This document shows positions 1-8,356 of a stretch of 64,000 nt of DNA, one piece after another (position 1 is the stretch's first letter; each line of letters starts with the position of its first letter). The notes under the pieces are model-generated. The model did not search any database, was not told where the DNA came from, and worked only from the letters and a program-made list of their open reading frames with translations. The stretch is taken from assembly GCF_902459695.1 (NCBI RefSeq), contig NZ_CABPRZ010000011.1, positions 62,001-126,000 on the forward strand, given 5' to 3'. The position numbers were made by a program, and so were the translations under genes. This DNA comes from Pandoraea terrae (lineage in GTDB: Bacteria; Pseudomonadota; Gammaproteobacteria; Burkholderiales; Burkholderiaceae).

Positions 1-1
1 C

Positions 2-331
2 GCCATCACGGAACGGTTCAAGCAAACCGGTTACCGCAACCTGGTGGTGCTCGACAGCGGCGCCAAGGTGCTCGGGCTGCTGCGCAATGCGGGATGGTGG
101 CAGCGCGAAGCGACGGGCGAGCCGGCCGACTGGAAAGCGCTGCTCGTCCCCTGCAAACCGCTCGACGGCGCGATGACGCTGGTCGACGCCCTGCACGCTG
201 CCGGCCCGCTTGGCGGCGACTGGATTCCGGTCGCCGATGAAGACGGCGGCTGGCTCGGGGTCGTGTCGCTGCCCGGGTTGATCGAAATCCTGACAAAAAC
301 GCGCGCGGAAGCGGCGAAGACACGCCGATGA
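2..331 (+). CDS. CBS-domain-like protein, C-terminal part only
   Basis: The reading frame is open from base 2 to a TGA at 329-331, so only the last 109 residues are in the window. Two stretches have the look of CBS repeats: the YRNLVVLD...VLGLL segment near the start and the WIPVADEDGGWLGVVSL segment near the end, where a beta strand, an acidic turn, and a GVVS strand lead into a helix. CBS pairs usually bind adenine nucleotides and regulate an attached domain, which lies outside the window. Its stop overlaps the mnmC start by 4 bp (ATGA), which suggests translational coupling. The family call rests on a fragment and is tentative. Confidence 0.5.
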   Translation, partial: AITERFKQTGYRNLVVLDSGAKVLGLLRNAGWWQREATGEPADWKALLVPCKPLDGAMTLVDALHAAGPLGGDWIPVADEDGGWLGVVSLPGLIEILTKTRAEAAKTRR

Positions 332-2331
332 CTGCACCGATTGTCCCGGCCCGGCCAGCCTTCGCCGATAACGGCACGCCGTTTTCCGACGACTTCGGCG
401 ATGTGTATCACAGCGTCAACGGCGCGCTCGGGCAGGCGCGTCACGTCTTTCTCGGCGGCAACGGTCTGCCGCAGCGTTGGCGCGGGCGCGAACAATTTGT
501 CATTGTCGAAACGGGCTTCGGGCTCGGCCTCAATTTCCTCGCCACATGGGCGAGCTGGCTGGCCGACGAACAGCGTCCGAAGCGTCTGCACTTCGTTTCC
601 GTCGAGAAATTTCCATTCCGGCCCGATGATCTGCGCCGCATGCTCGAGGCGACGATCGCGCAGCCGGAGATGACCGAGCTCGCGCCCCTCGCGTGGCAAC
701 TTTGCGCGCTTTGGCCGTTGCCGTTGCCCGGATTGCATCGGCTTGAACCGGCCCCCGGGCTGACGCTGACAGTCGGCTTCGGCGATTTCTTCGACGTCAT
801 GCCCGCCCTGCGCGTCGGCGCGGATGCCTTCTTCCTCGACGGCTTCTCGCCCGCAAAGAACCCTGAAATGTGGACGCCGGCGGTTTTCAAGACGCTTGCC
901 CGCATGGCGCGCGACGGTGCGACGATCTCGACATACACCGCCGTCGGCCAGATCCGCCGCGATCTGAACGCGGCCGGATTCGTCGTCGAACGGCGGCCCG
1001 GCTTCGGTTTCAAGCGCCATATGCTGGCAGGCCATTACGCGCCGCCTTACAAAATGCGGCGCTACGATCCGCCTGCGGCCGCGCACCCGTCGCGGCGCGC
1101 GGCCATCGTCGTCGGCGCCGGCATGGCGGGGGCGGCAATGGCCAACCGCCTGGCCGTTCGCGGCTGGCAAGTCACGGTATTCGATCGGGCGGACGGTCCG
1201 GGCACCGCTGCGTCCGGCAATCCGGTGGGCGTGTTCCATCCGCAGCTGTCTGCCGATGACAATCTGCTCTCGCGGCTGACGCGCGCGGGGTTCCTCTACG
1301 CGTTGTCGCATTGGCGGGCATTGCCCGGGGGCGTGCCGGGCACGGCGAACGGGCTGCTGCAGGTGGCCACGAACACCGACGAGGCCGCTGCAATACGGCG
1401 AATGGTGACGCTGCAGGCCTATCCGCCCGAATATGTCCGTTGGGTCGAGCCGGACGAAGCGTCGCAATTGGCCGGCGATACGGTCTCCTTCGGCGGGCTT
1501 TGGTTCGCCCGGGGCGGCTCGGTGTCGCCAGCGCGGCTGTGCCGCGCGGAAATCGCCACGGCCGTTGCGACAGGCCGGGTTTCGACCGTGTTCGGCGCGC
1601 GAGCCGCTCGTCTGACGCGCGACGGTGAAGACTGGGCAGTGCTGGATCACAATGACGCGCTGTTGGGCAAAGCGCCGGTGGTTGTCCTGGCTACCGCCGA
1701 CGAGACCCGGCCGCTGCTCGCGCCGTGGCTGCCCGACACATGCCTGCCCATCCGTGCGGTGCGCGGCCAGTTGACGTTCCTGCGCGCCGGCAGTCTGCCA
1801 AACCTGCAGGTACCCGTCTGCGGCGATGGCTACGTGGCGCCAGGCGGGGCGTCCGATGCGGGCCCCGTAACGGGCGCGACATACGGCTTCGACGACGACG
1901 GCACGGAGATCCGCGCTGCGGAGCATGACGCCAATCTGGCGCGGTTGGCGGCCCTGTTACCGGGCCAACGTGACGTGGCGAGTGAGCGTGGCGGACTCGC
2001 CGGACTCACCTCCGACCAGGTGACGGGCCGCGTGGCCTTCCGATGTCTGGCCCCCGACCGGATGCCGATGGCCGGCCAGGTGCCGGATATGGAGGCTGTG
2101 CAGGCTTTGGGGCGCCGCCTGGTTGGCGGTCATTTGCGTGACGTGCCGCGATTGCCTGGCTTGTATGGCAGCTTCGCCTTGGGATCGCGCGGCCTCGTGT
2201 TGGCCGCATTGTGCGCGGAACTGGTCGCCAGCCAGATCGAAGGTGAACCGTGGCCGGTCACCGCGGACCTCGCAGATGCCATCGACCCCGCGCGGTATCT
2301 GATGCACGCACTGCGGCGCAAGCCAGTCTGA
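328..2331 (+). CDS. mnmC: bifunctional tRNA 5-methylaminomethyl-2-thiouridine biosynthesis protein MnmC
   Basis: This enzyme finishes the mnm5s2U modification at wobble position 34 of several tRNAs. The FAD-dependent C-terminal half removes the carboxymethyl group, and the SAM-dependent N-terminal half then methylates the amine. At 667 residues it has the usual full length. The N-terminal domain shows the SAM-binding ETGFGLGLNF at about residues 61-70 and DAFFLDGFSP near 168. The C-terminal domain begins with the dinucleotide motif VVGAGMAG at about 261-268. The ATG overlaps the previous stop by 4 bp. It works downstream of MnmE/MnmG, and mnmG lies 52 kb away in the same window. A 361-base gap without a recognisable gene follows before the antiporter. 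Confidence 0.95.
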   Translation: MTAPIVPARPAFADNGTPFSDDFGDVYHSVNGALGQARHVFLGGNGLPQRWRGREQFVIVETGFGLGLNFLATWASWLADEQRPKRLHFVSVEKFPFRPDDLRRMLEATIAQPEMTELAPLAWQLCALWPLPLPGLHRLEPAPGLTLTVGFGDFFDVMPALRVGADAFFLDGFSPAKNPEMWTPAVFKTLARMARDGATISTYTAVGQIRRDLNAAGFVVERRPGFGFKRHMLAGHYAPPYKMRRYDPPAAAHPSRRAAIVVGAGMAGAAMANRLAVRGWQVTVFDRADGPGTAASGNPVGVFHPQLSADDNLLSRLTRAGFLYALSHWRALPGGVPGTANGLLQVATNTDEAAAIRRMVTLQAYPPEYVRWVEPDEASQLAGDTVSFGGLWFARGGSVSPARLCRAEIATAVATGRVSTVFGARAARLTRDGEDWAVLDHNDALLGKAPVVVLATADETRPLLAPWLPDTCLPIRAVRGQLTFLRAGSLPNLQVPVCGDGYVAPGGASDAGPVTGATYGFDDDGTEIRAAEHDANLARLAALLPGQRDVASERGGLAGLTSDQVTGRVAFRCLAPDRMPMAGQVPDMEAVQALGRRLVGGHLRDVPRLPGLYGSFALGSRGLVLAALCAELVASQIEGEPWPVTADLADAIDPARYLMHALRRKPV

Positions 2332-2692
2332 GCCGGCGATCTGTCGATACGGCGATACGTCGCCGCCAATAAAACCAGCGACAGCGCCGGCCGGATGAAC
2401 GCCGCGCCGGGAATCATCCTTGATTCATCCGTCCATCATCCGAAACTCATCCGCCGGATCCACGATCTGCCCGCTCCGGGCTGCCATCCAACGCCGGAAC
2501 CAGCGCCTTCCGGGCCATTCGACAAGCGCTCGCCGCCTTTACCTTACAAAACGGGCTCTCGCGTGCAAGTGTGGCAAAATAAACCCAACCCTCCGGGTTC
2601 GTCGCGCAATTGTCTTCATCCTGCAACCCCGCGCGCGACGGTTCGTTTTCTCCACCAACCCATGCGTCGTCCCTTGACGCAAAGAGAGCAAT

Positions 2693-3898
2693 ATGACGTC
2701 GGAACTGTCCCTTTTTCCGGGCTGGCCGCCGGCGCCCGATCCCGTGTTCTTCGCTGGTCTCGCCCTTGTGGTGGCGGGCCTGTTCGGAGAGCTCTGCTAC
2801 CGGAAGCTGCGCTTGCCGCGGATTATCGGTTACGCGGCGGTCGGTCTGGTCGGCGGCACCTTCGGTTTATCCTCCATGCTGGACGCGCAGACGAGCGCGG
2901 CGGTACGCCTTCTGATTGATCTGGCGCTCGGCCTGCTGCTGTTCGAACTCGGCAGCCGATTGAACCTGAAGTGGATGCGGGCCAATCTCTGGCTCATCGT
3001 CTCCAGCGCGGGCGAAGCCCTGCTGACGTTCGTTGCGGTCTTCGCGACGCTGAGTTTCTTTTCGATCGAGCCGCTTACGGCGGTGCTGATCGCTGCAATC
3101 TCCATGGCCACATCGCCGGCCGTCGTCATCCAGCTCAAGAACGAACTGCGTGCCGAGGGCCAGGTGACCGAGCGACTGCTCGCGCTTGCGGCGCTCAACA
3201 GCATCTATTCGGTGGTTGCGGTCAAGCTGATCTACGGCTGGATGCACCAGGCCTATCACACGAGCCTGTCGGTCACACTGCTTCATCCGCTATACCTGCT
3301 GGTCGGTTCGTGCGTACTGGCGTGGCTGCTGGCCAAGGCATGCAACTTCCTGTTTCGCAGCTTCGGCGGTCAGGATCACCATGCATTCGTGATGCTGCTG
3401 GGTCTCATCATGCTGACGGTCGCGCTCGTCCACATGCTCCGTTTGCCGAATTCGCTCACGTTGCTGCTGGCCGGAGTAATCTTCAAGAATCTGGAGGAGC
3501 GGCCGCAACTGTGGCCGGCGTATTTCGGCACGGCAGGCTGGCTGCTGGCCGTAGTGCTGTTTGTGCTGACGTCGCTCGCATTCCAATGGCATTACGTCCT
3601 GGTGGGCGGCGTGGCAGCCTTTGCGATCATCTTGGTGCGAGGCGTAGCGAAGGTCGCCGGCGTTCTGGCTTTTGCCCGGCCTGCGGGTATCAGTTACAAG
3701 CAGGCGCTCGCCCTGGGTTTGTCGCTATGCCCGATGGCGAGCCTGGCGTTCGTGCTGATGGCCGACACCTACGATATTTATCCGCAATTCGACGAAGCGC
3801 TGCGCGCCGTTGTCATGTGCGCCATCGCCCTGCTGCAACTGGTCGGCCCGCTGGTGGTGTACTGGGCATTGGCGCTTGCCGGCGAACGTAAGGACTGA
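2693..3898 (+). CDS. CPA2-type monovalent cation:proton antiporter (Kef-like)
   Basis: The 401-residue protein is almost wholly hydrophobic with about 12 predicted membrane segments. It opens with the CPA2 pattern: a hydrophobic helix, RLPRIIGY, GxxGG, then a long [11 protein letters not shown] segment. The polar break in [12 protein letters not shown] resembles the ion-site helix of Na+/H+ exchangers. There is no C-terminal TrkA-N domain as in full KefB/KefC, so regulation by glutathione or NAD cannot be assumed. Start chosen at the ATG at 2693, following a purine-rich AAAGAGAG. It ends 2 bp before the next ATG, so both genes are probably co-transcribed. Ion specificity cannot be read from the sequence. 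Confidence 0.85.
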   Translation: MTSELSLFPGWPPAPDPVFFAGLALVVAGLFGELCYRKLRLPRIIGYAAVGLVGGTFGLSSMLDAQTSAAVRLLIDLALGLLLFELGSRLNLKWMRANLWLIVSSAGEALLTFVAVFATLSFFSIEPLTAVLIAAISMATSPAVVIQLKNELRAEGQVTERLLALAALNSIYSVVAVKLIYGWMHQAYHTSLSVTLLHPLYLLVGSCVLAWLLAKACNFLFRSFGGQDHHAFVMLLGLIMLTVALVHMLRLPNSLTLLLAGVIFKNLEERPQLWPAYFGTAGWLLAVVLFVLTSLAFQWHYVLVGGVAAFAIILVRGVAKVAGVLAFARPAGISYKQALALGLSLCPMASLAFVLMADTYDIYPQFDEALRAVVMCAIALLQLVGPLVVYWALALAGERKD

Positions 3899-3900
3899 AC

Positions 3901-5016
3901 ATGTCACTAGAGCAATTCGTTTCTTCCGAGCCGTTCACCTTCGGGGTCGAGCTCGAGATGCAGATCGTCAATCGTCACGACTACGACCTGACCAAAGCCG
4001 CGTCCGATGTCCTGCGGCTGGTCGCGAAGGAATCGCATCCGGGCGAAATCAAGCCGGAAATGACGGAGAGCATGATCGAGCTGTCAACCGACATCTGTCA
4101 CAAGCACAGCGATGCGGTCACGCAGCTGCGCCGCGTGCGCGATGTGCTGGTGACCGCCGCAGAGCAGCTGAACGTAGGCTTGTGCGGTGGCGGCACCCAT
4201 GCGTTCCAACGGTGGAACGAACGCACGATCTACGATGCGCCGCGTTTCCATTTCCTGTCCGAGCTCTACGGGTACCTGGCCAAGCAGTTTACGGTCTTCG
4301 GCCAACACGTGCACATCGGTTGTCCGGATCCGGACAGCGCCTTGTACCTGCTTCACGCGATGAGCCGCTATATCCCCCATTTCATCGCGCTGTCGGCTTC
4401 GTCGCCGTACGTGCAGGGGGTGGATACCGGCTTTCAGTCGGCCCGCCTGAACTCCGTTTTCGCGTTCCCCCTGTCGGGTCGCGCGCCGTTCGTGCTGAAG
4501 TGGTCCGATTTCGAGACGTACTTTGACAAGATGGTCAAGACAGGGGTCGTCGAGAGCATGAAGGACTTCTACTGGGATATTCGGCCGAAGCCGGGCTTTG
4601 GGACGATCGAAGTGCGGGTGATGGATACCCCCTTGACCGTCGATCGGGCGGCCGCCATTGCCTGCTATATCCAGTCCCTGGCCCGGTATCTGCTCACGGA
4701 GCGCCCGTTTGATCTGAGCGAGGACGATTACCTCGTCTACACGTTCAACCGCTTTGAGGCTTGCCGTTTTGGCCTCGAAGGCGCGTACGTGGATCCGCAG
4801 ACGGGCGAACGCTGTACGTTGGCCCAGCATATTACGGACACGCTGAAGACGATCGCACCGCATGCCGCAGCGCTGGAAGCCGAAGCGGCCTGCGAGGAGA
4901 TCCGTCAGATCGCAGCCGGCGGCACCAACGACGCACAATGGCTTCGGCAAGTGGAAGTGGACGCGAAGTCGCTGAACGAAACCGTTCGGCAGCAGTGTTT
5001 GCGCTGGGCGACTTGA
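3901..5016 (+). CDS. YbdK-family carboxylate-amine ligase (glutamate-cysteine ligase type 2)
   Basis: The 371-residue length and the N-terminal [12 protein letters not shown] strand are typical of the GCS2/YbdK family, which form a peptide-like bond between a carboxylate and an amine with ATP. E. coli YbdK has weak gamma-glutamylcysteine ligase activity in vitro. Further family features are a metal-site-like [11 protein letters not shown] segment at about residues 57-67, the GQHVHIG segment near 136, and [17 protein letters not shown] near 228-244. It begins 2 bp after the antiporter stop, and an operon of the two is likely. A strong terminator follows at 5049. The physiological substrate in this organism is unknown; the main glutathione pathway enzyme may be elsewhere. 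Confidence 0.9.
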   Translation: MSLEQFVSSEPFTFGVELEMQIVNRHDYDLTKAASDVLRLVAKESHPGEIKPEMTESMIELSTDICHKHSDAVTQLRRVRDVLVTAAEQLNVGLCGGGTHAFQRWNERTIYDAPRFHFLSELYGYLAKQFTVFGQHVHIGCPDPDSALYLLHAMSRYIPHFIALSASSPYVQGVDTGFQSARLNSVFAFPLSGRAPFVLKWSDFETYFDKMVKTGVVESMKDFYWDIRPKPGFGTIEVRVMDTPLTVDRAAAIACYIQSLARYLLTERPFDLSEDDYLVYTFNRFEACRFGLEGAYVDPQTGERCTLAQHITDTLKTIAPHAAALEAEAACEEIRQIAAGGTNDAQWLRQVEVDAKSLNETVRQQCLRWAT

Positions 5017-5048
5017 TGCGATCCCCGTAGTTCTGCCCCCGGTTTTAC

Positions 5049-5073
5049 AAAACCCCGCCTTGGCGGGGTTTTT
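5049..5073 (+). terminator. rho-independent terminator after the antiporter/ligase operon
   Basis: An 11-bp stem AAAACCCCGCC / GGCGGGGTTTT with a 2-base loop at 5060-5061 runs into a short T run. Being A-rich on its left flank it could also act on the other strand. It separates the operon from the DnaA-box region that follows. Confidence 0.85.
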
Positions 5074-5235
5074 AATTACCTGTGCGTTGCTGAGGGCCAG
5101 GTTTCCGGTCCTTCTGTATTCGTGCCTCCGTTTTACGCCGGTTGTCAGCCGGGTTCCGTGCTGAAGCCCCCTTGATGGACGTGTTTTCCACTGTTTCGAC
5201 GAAGCGGTTTTTCGTGTTTTCGCGTCGCGGATAGG

Positions 5236-5560
5236 AAGCTTTTAAGGTTTTATAAGGTTTACTGTATGTATACATAGTAGTAGTTAACAAGGGAGCGCCT
5301 GTCCTGTGGATAACCACAGTAAACACAGTAAAAACAGGAGGTTGCCGAAAAAAGAACTGGATGGAAAAACAGCGGGTTTACGAAGTACAACTCGGAACAG
5401 ATTTTGAGGGTGCGGATAACCGGCCCGACTTATCCCAAGTCCGTACACATCAACTCAGCCAAGTTATCCAGAAAGTTATCCACAGCCGCTTAAAATTTGT
5501 GCAAGAGACCCCCGGAAAAGGGGTTTTGTGGATAAATCGGGTTCTCCACAGGCATCCCGG
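5236..5560. other. oriC: putative chromosomal replication origin (oriC) with DnaA-box cluster
   Basis: Three perfect DnaA boxes (TTATCCACA or its complement) lie at 5305-5313 (minus), 5476-5484 (plus) and 5527-5535 (minus). Three one-mismatch boxes lie at 5411-5419 (minus, TGCGGATAA), 5464-5472 (plus, TTATCCAGA) and 5542-5550 (plus, TTCTCCACA). Left of the first box is an AT-rich stretch at 5239-5290, a plausible unwinding element, with TAGTAGTAG at 5275-5283 followed by a GC-rich GGGAGCGCC. That order (AT-rich, TAG triplets, GC block, DnaA box) resembles the DnaA-trio origin layout described in Bacillus and seen widely. parS sites and parAB are about 49-54 kb away, as expected near an origin. 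No dnaA is in the window. In several Burkholderia chromosomes the origin lies near parAB rather than beside dnaA (recalled from their gene numbering). It could instead be a DnaA-titrating locus. Confidence 0.75.
5275..5283. other. DnaA-trio-like TAG repeat in the putative unwinding element
   Basis: Three consecutive TAG triplets sit 21 bp from the first perfect DnaA box, inside an AT-rich stretch. DnaA-trios are 3'-(G/A)A(T/A)-5' triplets on which DnaA assembles onto single strands. Three copies match that pattern, but so short a run could arise by chance. Confidence 0.45.
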
Positions 5561-6475
5561 ATACAATCTCGGCTGTCTTGCCGCCTTGATACTCGTTAGT
5601 GCGTTTTCAAAAATATCGATTCCGTTTCCATGCTCGCGTGTCGGGGCAGCGCTTTCGTCATGAAGCCCATTGGGAAACCGCCGAATTCTTTTGGGAACCC
5701 GCGAAGGACATTCCGGCAAATGCTGCGTCGGATCCTCCCGCCGATACCGGTCTCGACCCATGAGCGACGCCGCTCTCCGCGCTTCGCCTTGTGTTGGTTT
5801 TATTGTATGGAACGCATGCGGCGGCGATTCGAGACAAGTCAGGCCCCCGTCACCGGCAATGCCGTTGTCAAATGTCCCCAAGATTTCACAAACGCGTTTT
5901 CGAATCGTTTTTCGTGACCCGAAATTGGTGCGCGAATGCGTCTGGCGTGCGTGCACGGCGCGATTGGCGCGCGGCTTCGGAAAGGGTGTCGGCCGGTCGC
6001 TGAATGTCAAAGCGCGGGGCGTCCGGAAGCGGCGAAGCCATCGGAATCGCTTGTCGTGCATGCCGAGGTATTTGGGCTGCGACGCAAGCGCGACGGGGGG
6101 TTTCGGGCTGCCGATCGGCGCGCGTTCATTGGGTCGGCCGATGCCGGGGAGTCCGCCAGGCACGCCGTAATCCAGTGGCATGGCACATCTCATGGCGTGC
6201 GAAAGTTTCGCGTAGCGAAGCCGCCAAGCGAGGCAGTCGGCAGGACACCAACATTTTGTAAACTATCGGTCTAGGATTTGGGAGATCAGTACAAGAACTG
6301 ATACGCCAAATCGATACTCAGAACACACAATGAAAGCGTAGTCGAGCGTAAGCACCGGTCACACGACTGTGTCCGGCTCGTAGCAGCGAGGGGCAGGGTA
6401 TTCCCGATGTGTGAGTGGCAAAATACGTCGAAAAATAAGGGAAAACGCTGTAGACGCCCGAATACGAGCGGTATT
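5561..6475. other. gene-free stretch between the putative origin and the marR gene
   Basis: About 0.9 kb with no reading frame that resembles a known protein; the open frames here are short and arginine-rich on both strands, as expected for chance ORFs in GC-rich DNA. I see no tRNA, rRNA or insertion sequence. An inverted repeat ATCAGT-N6-ACTGAT lies near 6285-6302. The sequence is less GC-rich towards its right end. It may belong to the origin region or be decayed DNA. Confidence 0.4.
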
Positions 6476-6518
6476 TTGACAAGCTGTTTTTACGACATAT
6501 CGTTATTAGAAATCCTAA
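6476..6518 (+). promoter_or_regulatory. candidate promoter/operator of the marR gene
   Basis: A TTGACA hexamer lies at 6476-6481 in AT-rich DNA, with no equally clear -10 box at the ideal distance. An imperfect palindrome TTAG-N5-CTAA at 6506-6518 sits directly before the ATG at 6528. MarR proteins commonly bind palindromes overlapping their own promoter, so autoregulation is plausible but unproven. Confidence 0.4.
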
Positions 6519-6527
6519 CAAAACATC

Positions 6528-7178
6528 ATGGCTACTCAGACCCCTCTTGAAGAAACGCTGCCCAAACGCATCACCGCAGGCTTGCTGCGGGTAGGCACCG
6601 CGTTACGGAGCCACGCCTGGGAAGGTGCGGCATTGGCTGGTTTGACGCCGACGCAGGGCGAGATTCTCACGCTCCTGTTGTCGCGCAGCGTGCCCATGCG
6701 GTTGGGCGAGATTGCCGCGGATGCGGCATTGACGTCCGCGACCGTCAGCGAGGCGGTCAGCACGCTGGAGACCAAGGGATTGGTCGAAAAGCGGCGCGAC
6801 GCCAACGACGGCCGCGCGCTCGCGTTGCGACTGACCGCCCGCGGCAAGACGGCCGCCAAGCGGGCGTCGCAGTGGCCTGATTTCCTGACGGTCGCCTCGG
6901 ACGCCCTGGGCGACAAGGAACGGGTTCAGCTGTACCGCACCATGGTCAAGCTCATCTACTCGATGCAAGGCCGTGGCGACGTTCCGCCCCAACGCATGTG
7001 CCTGTCCTGTGCTCACTTCGAGCCGGCCAGCGGCACGCGCGGCGCGGCGGCGCAGCATCATTGCAATTATTACAAGATCAATTACGACGACTCGGGGTTG
7101 CGGCTCGACTGTGCCGGACACGAAGAAGCCGATATGGCGACACAGCGCAAGGTCTGGAAGATTTTCAACAAAAGCTGA
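6528..7178 (+). CDS. MarR-family winged-helix regulator with cysteine-rich C-terminus
   Basis: The 216-residue protein carries a MarR winged helix at about residues 20-130: TPTQGEILTLL, the recognition helix region LTSATVSEAVSTLETKGLVEK, and the wing RRDANDGRALALRLT. Unusually it continues for some 70 residues containing CLSC, a Cys after paired histidines (HHC), and DCAGH. Four cysteines plus histidines of this sort suggest a bound metal (zinc or iron) or redox sensing; the ligand is inferred. ATG at 6528 is the only sensible start. A terminator follows at 7218, so the gene is probably monocistronic. The target genes are not evident from the neighbourhood. Confidence 0.85.
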   Translation: MATQTPLEETLPKRITAGLLRVGTALRSHAWEGAALAGLTPTQGEILTLLLSRSVPMRLGEIAADAALTSATVSEAVSTLETKGLVEKRRDANDGRALALRLTARGKTAAKRASQWPDFLTVASDALGDKERVQLYRTMVKLIYSMQGRGDVPPQRMCLSCAHFEPASGTRGAAAQHHCNYYKINYDDSGLRLDCAGHEEADMATQRKVWKIFNKS

Positions 7179-7217
7179 GCTAGACCGCCAGCGCCGGCAG
7201 GCGAAACGCAGAGGGGG

Positions 7218-7244
7218 GCGCCACCTGAGGGTGGCGCTTTTTTT
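7218..7244 (+). terminator. rho-independent terminator after marR
   Basis: Perfect 8-bp stem GCGCCACC / GGTGGCGC with a TGAG loop, followed by seven T residues. It isolates the marR gene from the SET-domain gene. Confidence 0.92.
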
Positions 7245-7346
7245 ATTTGTGGCGCTTGTCCTGCACGAATTCGTCAACGGCCTGTACACTGCGGGCTTTC
7301 GCCTGCCGGATCCGCCGGCGCGGCAAACCCTATTCACCCGATATTC

Positions 7347-7799
7347 ATGGCTTCTAAGCGCAGAATCGAAGTTCGCCAGTCAGGCGTGCACGGCAAAGGC
7401 GTTTTTGCGGTCAACCCGCTCAAGAAAGGTGAGCGAGTGATCGAGTACAAGGGAGAGATCATCTCCTGGAAAGAGGCCCTGCGCCGTCATCCGCACGATC
7501 CGGATCATCCCACGCATACGTTTTACTTCAGTCTTGAAGACGGCCGTTGCATCGACGGCAAGGTCAAGGGCAATAACGCGCGCTGGATCAACCACGCCTG
7601 CGATCCGAATTGCGAGGCGCGCGAGGAGGACGACCACGTGTACATTTACGCCAAACGCGACATCGTGGTCGGCGAAGAGCTGTTCTATGACTATGGACTG
7701 GTCATAGACGCCCGATATACCGCCAAGCTCAAACGTGAATACGCCTGTCATTGCGGCGCCAAAAAGTGCCGCGGCACGTTGCTCGCGCCGAAGCGCTGA
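7347..7799 (+). CDS. SET-domain protein-lysine methyltransferase
   Basis: The 150-residue protein is little more than a SET domain with a post-SET tail. Recognisable parts are SGVHGKGVFA near residues 12-21 (SAM-binding loop), WINHACDPNCEA near 80-91 (the RFINHSCDPN-type pseudoknot motif), GEELFYDYG near 112-120, and CHCGAKKCRG near 134-143, a post-SET cysteine cluster. Together with the Cys of NHACDPNC the latter can bind zinc. Eukaryotic relatives methylate histone lysines; bacterial substrates are largely unknown. The ATG at 7347 follows a weak ribosome site. No functionally linked neighbour is seen. Confidence 0.9.
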   Translation: MASKRRIEVRQSGVHGKGVFAVNPLKKGERVIEYKGEIISWKEALRRHPHDPDHPTHTFYFSLEDGRCIDGKVKGNNARWINHACDPNCEAREEDDHVYIYAKRDIVVGEELFYDYGLVIDARYTAKLKREYACHCGAKKCRGTLLAPKR

Positions 7800-7870
7800 A
7801 CAGCGGACTCCACTCGGGAAGTGAAGCGGCGGCGCCGCGCCGGCGGATGCCGGGCGGAACCGCGCGGACT

Positions 7871-8176
7871 TCAGGCGCTCGTGAGGTCGCCGGCGAATTG
7901 ATCGATGGCGGTGGCGAGCTCGATGTCGCGATGGGTGAGGCCTTCGGCGTCGTGGGTCGACAGCGTGATGTCGACGCGGTTGTATACGTTGAACCACTCC
8001 GGATGATGGTTCATTTTCTCGGCTTTGAGCGCGACCTGCGTCATGAAGCCGAACGCCGCATTGAAATCGTGAAAGACGAACGTGCGCTGGATCGCGTCGC
8101 GGCCGACGACCTGATGCCACTCGGGCAGCACTTCGGCCAGCGTGGCGCGTTCCTCGGATGAGAGTCGTGTTGTCAT
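7871..8176 (-). CDS. phhB: pterin-4a-carbinolamine dehydratase
   Basis: This 101-residue enzyme dehydrates 4a-hydroxytetrahydrobiopterin, the pterin product of phenylalanine hydroxylase, so that the cofactor can be recycled. The family signature [20 protein letters not shown] occupies about residues 53-72, with the paired catalytic histidines at 57-58. The length is normal. It lies downstream of phhA on the same strand with a gap of 180 bp; the two enzymes work in sequence and are probably co-expressed, although a separate promoter in the gap cannot be excluded. Confidence 0.93.
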   Translation of the reverse strand: MTTRLSSEERATLAEVLPEWHQVVGRDAIQRTFVFHDFNAAFGFMTQVALKAEKMNHHPEWFNVYNRVDITLSTHDAEGLTHRDIELATAIDQFAGDLTSA

Positions 8177-8356
8177 GGCTTTCCTTTGATCGTGGCAAAC
8201 CGATGCGTGCCGTCAGCCACGGGCTGAACGGGCGGTGCATCGAGTCTATTGTTTCACAACGCGCACTGGCGTGCCGATAGGACGCCGCCGCAATTTCCGT
8301 GCACGAACGGATCCGTCGGATGCCGTGTGCCCGAAGGCCGCCGGCAGACAGGGCAG

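Noticed and set aside
31-1926. Long minus-strand open frame opposite mnmC (631 codons)
   Set aside because: It is rich in Arg, His, Gln and Pro with no family features and lies exactly opposite a well-recognised gene; an antisense artefact of GC-rich codon use.
5361-5663. 100-codon open frame over the DnaA boxes
   Set aside because: The translation is that of the DnaA boxes and flanks; no start context or family resemblance.
5561-6475. rpmH or dnaA next to the putative origin
   Set aside because: I looked for the RpmH (KRTYQPS-type) and DnaA signatures in the neighbouring frames and found none.
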